NCBI GenBank assembly: GCA_040880485.1 | Contig: JBBDIJ010000008.1 | Span: forward strand, 62,001 to 126,000 | Source: JBBDIJ01 sp040880485 | GTDB taxonomy: Bacteria; Bacteroidota; Rhodothermia; Balneolales; Balneolaceae | DNA: 64,000 bases | Reading direction: 5' to 3' | Shown: positions 54,211 to 62,022 of the stretch, one piece after another | How the letters are laid out: each line of letters opens with the position of its first letter | Numbering within the stretch: position 1 is the first letter of the stretch | Made by a program: the position numbers and the translations under genes | The notes under the pieces: model-generated | What the model was told of the DNA's origin: nothing | The model's database searches: none | The model's input: only the letters and a program-made list of their open reading frames with translations

Positions 54211-54603
54211 ATGAAATACGATTTTAACGATAAAAACTACCACAGGGAAGTCACAAGACTTATTGCAGGGTTCGTAGAAAACCACCAACTACCAGACGAT
54301 ATATATTTCAATAGGGAAAACTATCAAGTCATAGATTTCACAATAACGGGTGGAGTCTCTATGGATGGCGATTCAAATAAAGAGACAGATCACGCCTCTT
54401 TGGGGGAGGTGCAAGCTAATTCTGATGTATGGTCAAAACTATCATCTCACACACCATATTTATGGGATAAATGGTTGGATAAAAACAACCTAATTCACAT
54501 AAAAAGTAAGTCAGATTTAAGTCCAGAACAGAAAAAGGAGTGGGATGCTCTAAAATGGGAAACTGCGGAAGAAGCTCTTAGAAAGTTACTGGCTAATAAC
54601 TAA
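54211..54603 (+). CDS. Hypothetical island protein
   Basis: 130 residues, acidic and soluble, with a helical C-terminus (SPEQKKEWDALKWETAEEAL). No motif or family recognised. It follows the GNAT-like gene by 16 bp and is probably co-transcribed. Confidence 0.6.
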   Translation: MKYDFNDKNYHREVTRLIAGFVENHQLPDDIYFNRENYQVIDFTITGGVSMDGDSNKETDHASLGEVQANSDVWSKLSSHTPYLWDKWLDKNNLIHIKSKSDLSPEQKKEWDALKWETAEEALRKLLANN

Positions 54604-54675
54604 ATAATTTTTCTGTAAGGAATCCCGGATTAGTGGCTCTTACTTTAAAGAACCATTAACCCAAACCATGCTGAT

Positions 54676-54831
54676 ATGAATGAAGCCAGACTTGGGTATC
54701 TATGCACGCGGGCAGCCAGAGGTCGTTTAACTTTAGATGAAGAAACCGAACTCCTTTCCTATATTGCACTGGAACCGGGGCTGTCGGAGTTGGTACTGTT
54801 GGAGATGGTGTTGATAGAAATACGTTGGTAA
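54676..54831 (+). CDS. Small acidic protein of 51 residues, hypothetical
   Basis: MNEARLGYLCTRAARGRLTL then a Leu/Glu-rich amphipathic end (YIALEPGLSELVLLEMVLIE). It lies in the rightward cargo block in the gap between two longer genes. No clear ribosome-binding site and no homologue known to me, so the call rests on position and reading frame only. Confidence 0.4.
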   Translation: MNEARLGYLCTRAARGRLTLDEETELLSYIALEPGLSELVLLEMVLIEIRW

Positions 54832-54878
54832 TGCATTCTGTCGAAAGAATTTTTTCGACCGTTTAATTTTTATACAAC

Positions 54879-55430
54879 ATGGAGCCAGAAACAGTAAATA
54901 TTATTATAGCGATTTCTTCAGCTTTCACTGCTTTGGGCACAATTTCAGCAGTAATAGTAGCCCTCTGGTTAGCAAGAAGGGATAAAAATATCAACTTAGA
55001 AGTTTCTGTAGCTATTACAAGACATATTCTCATGGCTGCTCAACCAATTCCCGATGAAAACGAATACCTATCTGTTACTGTCACAAATATTGGCATTAGG
55101 GATGCGACAGTTACAAGTTCAGGATGGGAATATGGAATTTTAAAAAAGCAGTCTTTTATTCAATTATATGATTTTGAGAACCCTTATATAGCACGATTGC
55201 CAAAAAAATTAATGGATGGAGATAGGGCTGAATTATTTATTTCCTTAAATGACTTTCGAAGGAACACAGATTTTTTGAATAGTATTTATGATGGTCCTTT
55301 TAACAGATTATGGTTCCTGTTTTTAAGGCATAAAATCTATACCTCTACAGGTGATATTTTCAGCACCCGACTTGAAAGTACAGTTAGAAAAAGGTTTTTA
55401 AATCTTAAAAAAGATTTAAATAATAAGTGA
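54879..55430 (+). CDS. Membrane-anchored hypothetical protein
   Basis: 183 residues with one N-terminal TM (VNIIIAISSAFTALGTISAV, about 6-30, then LWLARRDKN) and a soluble C-terminal part that looks beta-rich (LSVTVTNIGIRDATVTSSGW). The layout, an N-terminal anchor with a small Ig-like domain, is common in unknown island proteins. Low GC; cargo block. Confidence 0.6.
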   Translation: MEPETVNIIIAISSAFTALGTISAVIVALWLARRDKNINLEVSVAITRHILMAAQPIPDENEYLSVTVTNIGIRDATVTSSGWEYGILKKQSFIQLYDFENPYIARLPKKLMDGDRAELFISLNDFRRNTDFLNSIYDGPFNRLWFLFLRHKIYTSTGDIFSTRLESTVRKRFLNLKKDLNNK

Positions 55431-55467
55431 GGAATTTATTTTTTTTACAACTCCTTAAAACGCCACT

Positions 55468-55968
55468 ATGTTAAATAATAAAATAACTCTCGGCCTGTTT
55501 ACAATACTTTTGACCTCTTGCGTAACAACTTCAAATATTCCAACAGAGATTTCATCTGGAATACCGGATGATGCAAATGTGATTAACCTTTATTCAACTG
55601 AATCACCCTCTGATTTTTATACAACAATTTACAGGCATCTTGCTTCAAGAGGATTCGGATTTACACAAGAAAATCCAGAGATGGGCACACTTACTACCGA
55701 TTTTATACCGATTGATAAAGGATATTCTCTTCAGATAAATATATTTATTGATGAAATAGAAAATGAAAGTGTTGCATCATTACGTGGCAAATGGGGATTT
55801 ACAAGAACAAGAGGAGCTATTGCATCTACACTCACAGGAGGAAATTTTGAAGGCTCAGCAGAATTTATCCGATGGGGTGGTGACAGTAATATGAAATATA
55901 TCTTTGGCGAAATGGCAGTAATTGCAAACAAAATTGAGCATCAACGATTAGAATATATTTCAGATTAG
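55468..55968 (+). CDS. Putative lipoprotein, unknown
   Basis: 166 residues with a signal peptide ending in LLTSC (lipobox Cys at 17). The mature part has TTIYRHLASRGFGFTQENPE and WGFTRTRGAIAST segments, with no family recognised. Rightward cargo block. Confidence 0.6.
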   Translation: MLNNKITLGLFTILLTSCVTTSNIPTEISSGIPDDANVINLYSTESPSDFYTTIYRHLASRGFGFTQENPEMGTLTTDFIPIDKGYSLQINIFIDEIENESVASLRGKWGFTRTRGAIASTLTGGNFEGSAEFIRWGGDSNMKYIFGEMAVIANKIEHQRLEYISD

Positions 55969-56058
55969 TGGCTGTTATTCTGCATCCGGGTTTCCGTAGC
56001 CATTCATATTTATACAAACTTCCGCACCTATGGCGGATGAAACTTATTATGAGATGTT

Positions 56059-56439
56059 ATGCAAATGACCGTCCATCCTACTATGTTCAGGCACCACCCT
56101 ATTCTTTTTATACTTAGCGTTATACTCGTACCTGTGTTGGCGGGGGTAGTTGTGCTTTTAATTTGGTACTGGTCTGTCAGGAATGAGAAACTAACGATTA
56201 TAGATGACCAGATTTACTATGAACAAGGTATCTTTAGCAAACATCGCAGTCAGATAAATATAAGCGACATCCGGAATATTAGGGTCTATGAATCGCTTGT
56301 TAATAGGATATTCGGGGTCGGTACACTTGGCATATCCACAGCCGGACAAGGGAATATTGAGATTGAGATAGCGGGTGTTAAAGATGTTATTCACCTCCGT
56401 AATATGATTAACGAGCGTAGAAAGCAACTACAGGACTAA
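56059..56439 (+). CDS. Bacterial PH-domain membrane protein (YdbS-like)
   Basis: 126 residues with a TM hairpin at the N-terminus (about 15-39) followed by a PH-like domain: LTIIDDQIYYEQGIFSK, INISDIRNIRVYES, LVNRIFGVGTLGIST. These elements match the bPH_2/YdbS family. Last gene of the rightward cargo block; convergent with the resolvase at 56452 across 12 bp. Confidence 0.75.
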   Translation: MQMTVHPTMFRHHPILFILSVILVPVLAGVVVLLIWYWSVRNEKLTIIDDQIYYEQGIFSKHRSQINISDIRNIRVYESLVNRIFGVGTLGISTAGQGNIEIEIAGVKDVIHLRNMINERRKQLQD

Positions 56440-56451
56440 CCCTGAAAGGTT

Positions 56452-57150
56452 TTAAGAGGATTGACCCGCAAACCTTAAATAAATCTTCCGTACCTGAGCA
56501 GGGTGAAACTTCTTGCCATCTTTGGACTTGGTGCGGTACCCCTCTTTGTTCAACAACTTGGCAATCTTGGCATAGCTCATTCCCTGTTCCCGCCGGGGTT
56601 GAATAAAGTGAAATGCCTGCCTGATCTTTGGGTCTGTCCGGGCTTTTACGGATATGGTTTCGTATGCCTTTTGCCTGTCTGCATCCGTCAGGTTTTCAGG
56701 GTTTCCCCAATTGCCGGATTGATAAACTGGGGATTGTGGGATAGCTTCTTTAATTCGCTGGCTTATCCGTTCGGCTTCAAACTGTGCAACCGAAGCCATC
56801 ACACCCAGTACCATTGTGTTATCAGCAGATGGAAGATCAGCGGCCACAAACCCAACCCCGGCCTGTTCCAGTTCCTCTTTCAGGTTAAACAGGAATGCAA
56901 CGTTCCGGCTAAGGCGATCAAGTTTTGCAATCAGTAGCTTGGCTCCCGTCTCTTTACATTTTTCAATAGCAGACTTTAGAACAGGGCGGTTGCCATTCCT
57001 GCCAGATTCAATCTCTGTAAAGGTCTCAATCTCCTCACCGTTGTTTGCTTTAAGGTACTGCCGGGCGGTTTCACGTTGGGCATCCAGTCCTAAGCCGGAA
57101 TCCCCCTGCTTCTTTGTTGATACTCGATAATAGGTTACAAACTGTTCCAT
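56452..57150 (-). CDS. Serine recombinase (resolvase family)
   Basis: 232 residues with catalytic domain about 1-145: Ser in VTYYRVSTKKQGDSGLGLDA, the LIAKLDRLSRNVAFLFNL segment, and the long helix AQFEAERISQRIKEAI. The C-terminal part is a Recombinase-like/HTH segment (MSYAKIAKLLNKEGYRTKSK). It differs clearly from the resolvase at 52113. Copy B of the 92-bp repeat starts 86 bp upstream. Confidence 0.88.
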   Translation of the reverse strand: MEQFVTYYRVSTKKQGDSGLGLDAQRETARQYLKANNGEEIETFTEIESGRNGNRPVLKSAIEKCKETGAKLLIAKLDRLSRNVAFLFNLKEELEQAGVGFVAADLPSADNTMVLGVMASVAQFEAERISQRIKEAIPQSPVYQSGNWGNPENLTDADRQKAYETISVKARTDPKIRQAFHFIQPRREQGMSYAKIAKLLNKEGYRTKSKDGKKFHPAQVRKIYLRFAGQSS

Positions 57151-57235
57151 CTTTTCAGGATTTAATTACTGTTTACCTGAATATAACATTTTACAAACAT
57201 TACTTTATAAAATATTATTACCAAACCACTGGCCG

Positions 57236-57327
57236 CCAGACCTTTGCGAAAATGGGAGTAAAACTGTTTTAAAACGTTGGAAGGGCTTTAGGTAGGGTAG
57301 TATATGGGGAATGGGGAGATAAGCCGT
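57236..57327 (+). repeat. 92-bp direct repeat, copy B
   Basis: Same orientation and length as copy A, with the first 42 bases identical. It lies between a resolvase gene (start 57150) and the HTH gene (stop at 57368), with a hairpin right after the HTH gene stop codon. Confidence 0.8.
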
Positions 57328-57368
57328 TAAAAACTGGAATACCCGTCAATTAGAGGGGTATATCTACC
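57313..57368. other. Nested hairpin beside repeat copy B
   Basis: AGATA (57317-57321) pairs with TATCT (57361-57365), extended by GG/CC across a bulged A, around ATACCC (57339-57344) with GGGTAT (57356-57361). Against copy A two base pairs differ on both strands (T-A versus A-T) so that pairing is kept. On the minus strand it starts just after the HTH gene stop and is followed by TTTTT. Confidence 0.55.
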
Positions 57369-58222
57369 TATTCCGGTCTATATGCACCCTTCCATTGATT
57401 AGATCGGGATTCTTCCAGCCAATCGGGGTCTTTAGCAGGTACTGACAGGTCGTCCAGATCATCCAGATCATCGAGTTCTAAATCCTCAAAGTCCAGATCA
57501 TCGGATTCGGCGGGCTGGGTTGCTTTCCGTTTTATCCTCAACCGTGGTTTATTGGGTTGGTCGGCTAACCCCGGCTCTTTAGAACTATTTTGTACTTGGT
57601 GAGCGGTTTCGACGTCAAAAACAGACCGGGACTTTTCAGTCTTTTCACCTAACACGTATTTCAATTCGGGCCAACCTTCAGGGTCTTCTCCATATTCCTG
57701 AAAGTAGTTCCGCATAGTGTTACTGGCTTGTTCATCCAAATAGGCGGTGGCCTTGCATTGCAGATAATTCAAACACTTAATTTCATCCAGGCTCAGGTAC
57801 TCAATTGCCTGCATAATACCCTCCTGTCGGTCTTCTGCTTTCTCTGCCTGTTGCTCACGTTGACGGACTTCATCCATTTTGACGTATAACTTGGCGAGGA
57901 GTTCAATACTGGAGTTATGCTCCCGAATTGCTTTTAGCTGGGTTCCATGCCAACCCCTTTCTGTGGCTTCACCAAGAATCCGTTCAGATTCATTAAGCAT
58001 TCGGGTTACACGTTGCAGGATTCCATCCGTGTGCTGGATTTCGGAACGCCTTTCTGCATCCACCAGTTTTTCGGGTAATTTATTTTCAGCCCAATACCGA
58101 ACAGCAAAATAGGGTACATCATACTTTTTACTAATCTTGGTATGTGGGAGTCCTTTGATGATATCCTGTTCAATTTCTTCACGTTTTGGATGGTGTGTTA
58201 TTTTTGATACCTGTGGCGCCAT
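57368..58222 (-). CDS. HTH protein, terminase-small-subunit-like N-terminus, unknown role
   Basis: 284 residues. The N-terminal HTH-like segment (about 10-48, GLPHTKISKKYDVPYFAVRYW) resembles phage terminase small subunits. A helical, Glu-rich middle (about 70-175) is followed by an acidic Asp/Leu-rich tail (DFEDLELDDLDDLDDL, about 248-263). No enzymatic motif. It lies between the resolvase/repeat and the iteron array plus polymerase gene, so it may bind that array. A truncated paralogue survives at 53041-53098. Confidence 0.6.
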   Translation of the reverse strand: MAPQVSKITHHPKREEIEQDIIKGLPHTKISKKYDVPYFAVRYWAENKLPEKLVDAERRSEIQHTDGILQRVTRMLNESERILGEATERGWHGTQLKAIREHNSSIELLAKLYVKMDEVRQREQQAEKAEDRQEGIMQAIEYLSLDEIKCLNYLQCKATAYLDEQASNTMRNYFQEYGEDPEGWPELKYVLGEKTEKSRSVFDVETAHQVQNSSKEPGLADQPNKPRLRIKRKATQPAESDDLDFEDLELDDLDDLDDLSVPAKDPDWLEESRSNQWKGAYRPE

Positions 58223-58283
58223 GATTTCTTAAGTTTTATTAAGTTTTCAGTTTTGGTAAAATTCCGGGGTTTTTATAACAACA

Positions 58284-58349
58284 ACCAATATCAATAACTA
58301 AACCAACCAATATCAATAACTAAACCAACCAATCTATTAACTACCAACC
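58284..58349. repeat. 22-bp iteron array (candidate replication origin)
   Basis: Two perfect tandem 22-bp units (each ACCAATATCAATAACTAAAC plus CA) at 58284-58305 and 58306-58327, with a third diverged unit to 58349. AT-rich flanks with TATATAG-type sequence follow to 58445. Tandem iterons of this size next to a replication protein gene are the pattern of theta-type origins. No spacers, so it is not a CRISPR. Confidence 0.6.
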
Positions 58350-58445
58350 TACCAAACCCACCCATATACTCATTATGTATATAGAATTAGTATAAGTGTA
58401 TGGTAGATAATGGATTAAAATTGTTGTTCTCACTTTGTAGGTAAA

Positions 58446-59831
58446 TTATTTTGGTCTTAATTTTGTCATTCTGCCTTGTGGTAAAACCCCGGTTGTATCC
58501 TGAACTCCTGTAGTAAAAATATCAAGTGCTTTATCCAGATTTTTACCATTACCAAGTAACCCGGATTTGGGAATGAGTAAACTGTCATGCCGGGTCAAAA
58601 TCGGTAGCCCCGGAAGTTCCGCCTCAAAACGAGAAACCACACGTTCCAGCATGGTATAGGATTCAATGCGTTGGAGGAGTACCGCCAGCCGATTTGTATC
58701 CTGCTCTTTAATCCGGTAGAACAAGCGGAAGATGGTCGGAAATGTTTTCTTAAATACTCTGGCTGAATCGTATTCACCGTCTTTAAATTTGTATGTATTG
58801 CGGGAGCCAAAGAAGCAGGTGCGGAATATCTCCACCTTTACCTCCTTGCGATCGGTTACCGGAATACCATTCTCCCGGAATACCTCCGCCATATACTCAT
58901 AAAACTTACCACTTGTTACCAACGATATGTATTTCTGGACATCTTCTCTTTCAATGGCTTCCAAAGAACGTATATACGAAGTGAGGCCCTCACCCAGATA
59001 ATCATCAATGAGCTGTTCAATTTCAGGAGTTGGATTAAACAGGGAGATCACGAAAAAGGGCTGACTGTTTCTAATATCAATTTCCACAAACGAATTCCCG
59101 TCAATATGGATGTATGGCAGCAGTTCAGAGGCAAGGTTTGTAACATTGGTATGCAGTCGTCTTTCAGTCTGGGAATATTTAATGTACAGATCCCCGCTGG
59201 CTATCCGCTCAATTTGCCCAATCCTGTGTGTCTTTTTTATTTCGGCTTTGTTAATAGGTTCTGTGGATGCGTTGAAGGAACGCATGACCTGGCTCATGGC
59301 TCCATTGCGGTCAATCTTTACCTGCCTGATCCACTTATTCAGATACGGGTATTTTTTACTGTTGCGCTTTCGCAAGGCTTCGTACACTTTTTCTTTCCGC
59401 CGGCATAGATCCTGATCGGTTAACATTCTGAATCCTAACCGCACGGTACCCTTGAATTTGTAGAGTTGGGAATTACGGCCTGTGCTATACCCCCGGCGAT
59501 CAACCAGACCATTGCGTATAAGTACATCCATGTAGTCCCCTGCCTGCGGAACCACGTTACGCATGTAATCCATCCGCAGAGTGGAAAAGTAATTCAAGTC
59601 CTTTTTCATGTGCGATAAAATAAGGTGGGCTATGTAGTCAAGACGGCTACGGCGGAATCCTGTGATCCTGTTGTTGCGTTCAATCGCTTGAAATTCATGT
59701 TGCAAATTTAATGGTGCCACAATTCTATGATCTTTGAATGATGTAAGCGGGTTCTTCCATGCTGGGAGAATCTGACTTTTAACATCTGCTGCTATTAAAC
59801 TTTTCCAATTTGTGCGTTTCATTTTATCCAT
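58446..59831 (-). CDS. TV-Pol-like polymerase of the DNA Pol A / T7 RNAP superfamily (small, no exonuclease)
   Basis: 461 residues whose C-terminal half shows the superfamily-A palm and fingers. A template-strand segment RRLHTNVTNLASELLPYI precedes motif A FVEIDIRNSQPFF (Asp 252). Between A and B comes SGKFYEYM. The O-helix reads R-x3-K-x3-F-x3-F (Arg 328, Lys 332, Phe 336, Phe 340, then FGS), and motif C is RHDSLLIP (His 415, Asp 416). Pol I has DYSQIELR, R-x3-K-x3-F-x3-Y and HDE; T7 RNA polymerase has HDS. The N-terminal 200 residues match no exonuclease. This is the pattern of the mobile-element TV-Pol family, proposed to be primase-polymerases. ATG 59822 is an alternative start with AAAGG upstream. 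Iterons lie downstream, a structured leader upstream. Confidence 0.65.
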   Translation of the reverse strand: MDKMKRTNWKSLIAADVKSQILPAWKNPLTSFKDHRIVAPLNLQHEFQAIERNNRITGFRRSRLDYIAHLILSHMKKDLNYFSTLRMDYMRNVVPQAGDYMDVLIRNGLVDRRGYSTGRNSQLYKFKGTVRLGFRMLTDQDLCRRKEKVYEALRKRNSKKYPYLNKWIRQVKIDRNGAMSQVMRSFNASTEPINKAEIKKTHRIGQIERIASGDLYIKYSQTERRLHTNVTNLASELLPYIHIDGNSFVEIDIRNSQPFFVISLFNPTPEIEQLIDDYLGEGLTSYIRSLEAIEREDVQKYISLVTSGKFYEYMAEVFRENGIPVTDRKEVKVEIFRTCFFGSRNTYKFKDGEYDSARVFKKTFPTIFRLFYRIKEQDTNRLAVLLQRIESYTMLERVVSRFEAELPGLPILTRHDSLLIPKSGLLGNGKNLDKALDIFTTGVQDTTGVLPQGRMTKLRPK

Positions 59832-59852
59832 CCTTTTACACCATCCTTTTAT

Positions 59853-59926
59853 AAAAAAATGAGCCGGGGAGAATTGGAGGATGGATTGGAAACCAATTTT
59901 TTCAGGAGCTACCTGCCCCGGCTCAT
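59853..59926 (-). terminator. Branched terminator/attenuator-like leader before the polymerase gene
   Basis: On the minus strand an 11-bp stem (ATGAGCCGGGG with CCCCGGCTCAT, 59916-59926 and 59859-59869) is followed at once by seven T. Inside are two small hairpins, CAGG-TAGCT-CCTG and ATTGG-TTT-CCAAT, giving a three-way junction. It ends about 20 bp before the polymerase start, so most transcripts may stop here unless the fold is disturbed, as in copy-number attenuation. The function is inference. Confidence 0.6.
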
Positions 59927-60082
59927 ATATTTATTCTACAAACTTGCTGTTCACTTTTAAAAAATTGGTTGAAAAAACATCATTTTTATGTTCTGTACTA
60001 CCTTATATGAAGGGTATAGCATTTTTTCCGCTACGATCTCCAGTTACTTAATAGTCTATATAGCCTTCACTATTTGAAGCCG

Positions 60083-60178
60083 TTAGATTCCGATAAAACC
60101 AAGCCAAAGAGCCGTTGCTATGATGCTGAAAACGTAAGTGATCAACCCAACTGCATGTCTGAAATTTTGATGTTTCAT
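60083..60178 (-). CDS. Small transmembrane peptide of 31 residues, hypothetical
   Basis: MKHQNFRHAVGLITYVFSII followed by ATALWLGFIGI: a short basic N-terminus and one hydrophobic helix. It lies between two terminator-like structures in the 524-bp gap 59832-60355. The composition resembles small membrane toxins or leader peptides, but nothing proves expression. The rest of that gap is AT-rich without visible genes. Confidence 0.35.
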   Translation of the reverse strand: MKHQNFRHAVGLITYVFSIIATALWLGFIGI

Positions 60179-60199
60179 AATTCTGGAATTTTAGAGTTT

Positions 60200-60252
60200 A
60201 AAAAAATGCCCGGCACCTTCGGAGATTAACCCCGGGTTGCAAAGATGCCGGG
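60200..60252 (-). terminator. Terminator-like stem followed by T-run
   Basis: On the minus strand CCCGGCA (60246-60252) pairs with TGCCGGG (60209-60215), with an inner AACC/GGTT hairpin, followed by CATTTTTTT. It would end the leftward transcript of the genes at 60356-61807. Confidence 0.6.
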
Positions 60253-60355
60253 TTGAGGACGCTATGAATGAACGTCAAAAAAGAACCTCTGATCTATCAC
60301 AATCACAGGAACGGAATACAAACCCAGAGACCTAACAAACCAGATTAGAAGTACA

Positions 60356-61300
60356 TCATGAGTTTTCAAGTGAATGCTCATCAATAGGTTTGGCGTTTTT
60401 CGGCCAACTCGGCCAATCGTTTTTGGTAATACCTAATCGTTTTATCCAATGGGAAAGTTTTGATGCGGTTACCACCAAATCAGCACTTAAATTTGTTGGT
60501 GGTTGTTCATCGTTCAGGAGAGCTTCCATTTTTTTCTGTTTAAATATTTCATCCCGTTTTTTACGGAGTTGCTCCATGGTAAGTCCTTTTTCCTCTTTCC
60601 ATTTTTCAGCCATTTTGCGATAATCGAAAACGGTCATTTTATAATACGGGCTGATGGGTTCATCAATGAACGGAACTGCACCGGCATAAGAAATTTTCTG
60701 CCCATCAATTTCTGTGAGTCTTCCGTCTTTTTCCGGCCGTTTTGTAAACTTACCCATTGGCCCGAGTTCGAGTATTTTAGCCTTCCTGGATTTCTCCTTT
60801 TCAGCCTTTTTCTGCTCGATTAGATTTTTGATATAATGGGCTTCCTTCCGCCTAACATCTAATAGGGCTTCTCGTTTCAGCCGGAGTTCCAGAAGTTGCG
60901 GAGGCCAATTCTTTTGAGGCTTTAAGGCTTTTCCCTCTTTCACCTGCTGGGTACTCCACTCTTTGAATCGTTGATGCAATTCAGCCACTTCCTGTTTCGC
61001 AAGCGGGATGAGGGCGGTTTTCCATTCGTTATAAGGTGCCCGGTATTTACCTTGATTATCACCGGATTCGATGCCTTCCAGTTCTAACAAGGTACTTTTC
61101 AGGTTATGTAATATCCCTGAATCTCTAATGCTGTTTGAGCGCACTTTCTCATTGAAAATCGGGCTGGAATCAACGGCCTGCTGATAAGCTTGATCGTACA
61201 CCAGATTTTTTCCGGGCTTGTATCGTGGACTGCCGTCTGCATGGCCTTTAGATTTTAAAGCCGGATTTTTAAGTGATCGTTTTGACTTTGTTCTTTCCAT
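60356..61300 (-). CDS. Hypothetical helical, lysine-rich island protein
   Basis: 314 residues, strongly basic and helical (KGKALKPQKNW-type segments, LRLKREALLDVRRKEAHYIK, EQKKAEKEKSRKAK). No enzyme motif and no family recognised. The charged composition suggests nucleic-acid binding. Leftward, 8 bp after the small gene at 61309, probably one operon with the XRE regulator. It may serve the polymerase module but this is inference. Confidence 0.6.
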   Translation of the reverse strand: MERTKSKRSLKNPALKSKGHADGSPRYKPGKNLVYDQAYQQAVDSSPIFNEKVRSNSIRDSGILHNLKSTLLELEGIESGDNQGKYRAPYNEWKTALIPLAKQEVAELHQRFKEWSTQQVKEGKALKPQKNWPPQLLELRLKREALLDVRRKEAHYIKNLIEQKKAEKEKSRKAKILELGPMGKFTKRPEKDGRLTEIDGQKISYAGAVPFIDEPISPYYKMTVFDYRKMAEKWKEEKGLTMEQLRKKRDEIFKQKKMEALLNDEQPPTNLSADLVVTASKLSHWIKRLGITKNDWPSWPKNAKPIDEHSLENS

Positions 61301-61308
61301 AGCGCTGA

Positions 61309-61566
61309 TTATTTAGGGTTAATTCCTGCTGGATACATTGGGCCTTCTGGTGCAGTTACATTTCTTTGAATCGGCTTTTCTTCCTCGGATTCAAAACTCA
61401 TGCCGGTGGGAAGCAATAATTCATGCTCATCATCTGCCGATACTTCATTGACCTGATGTTTCAGTAGCTCTGGTTCTTTTTTCTCCGGCCACTGGGTTGT
61501 ATTTGCGGAGCGTTTGCCATTAGCGGTAAGCCGTTGGTTCACAATAAATCTTTTCACTGTTTTCAT
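61309..61566 (-). CDS. Small hypothetical island protein
   Basis: 85 residues starting MKTVKRFIVNQRLTANGKRS, acidic in the middle (SADDEHELLLPTGMSFESEEE), ending in PMYPAGINPK. The frame is open to 61638, but the start at 61566 avoids overlap with the XRE gene, which ends 5 bp upstream. No family recognised. Confidence 0.55.
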   Translation of the reverse strand: MKTVKRFIVNQRLTANGKRSANTTQWPEKKEPELLKHQVNEVSADDEHELLLPTGMSFESEEEKPIQRNVTAPEGPMYPAGINPK

Positions 61567-61570
61567 TGTT

Positions 61571-61807
61571 TTATCCTTTTGTTTCAATTGCTGTCTGGTG
61601 TCCGTTGCGGAGAATGACCGCCTGCTTCCGGGTCTCATCCCAATCTATAGGGCCGAACAGGGTCTCAATCTGCCTCCGGGTTCGGTCGGCCGGTTGCGTT
61701 CTGCCTGTCTCCAAATTGCTAATGGTTGCCTGTGTCAAGTCACAGACTTTTGCCAGCATTGTCTGGCTCCAACCGTTTTCAATTCTTGCAATTCTGAGAG
61801 TTTTCAT
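61571..61807 (-). CDS. XRE-family HTH transcriptional regulator
   Basis: 78 residues. The lambda-repressor HTH is clear: WSQTMLAKVCDLTQATISNL followed by ETGRTQPADRTRRQIETLFG (about 13-52). It is the first gene of the leftward transcript and probably controls the replication-like module, its own promoter lying in the 61808-61930 AT-rich region. Confidence 0.85.
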   Translation of the reverse strand: MKTLRIARIENGWSQTMLAKVCDLTQATISNLETGRTQPADRTRRQIETLFGPIDWDETRKQAVILRNGHQTAIETKG

Positions 61808-62022
61808 TTTGTAAAAAATTAGAGCTTTAAAATTTCGTACATCTATAATTTAGTAGAATACAAATCAGAATAACAACGAATATCTTTTTTACTTTGTGCA
61901 TAATATAAAAATTCTTATATACGATAATATATCACGAATTATATATCTGTTTGTTTAACAATGGCTTATCCTGTTTGCATAGTTTAATTAGAATCCTCTA
62001 ATGATTTAAAATCATTGGAATT

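Noticed and set aside
58284..58349. Possible CRISPR array
   Set aside because: The units are directly adjacent with no spacers, and no cas genes are nearby. Iterons fit better.
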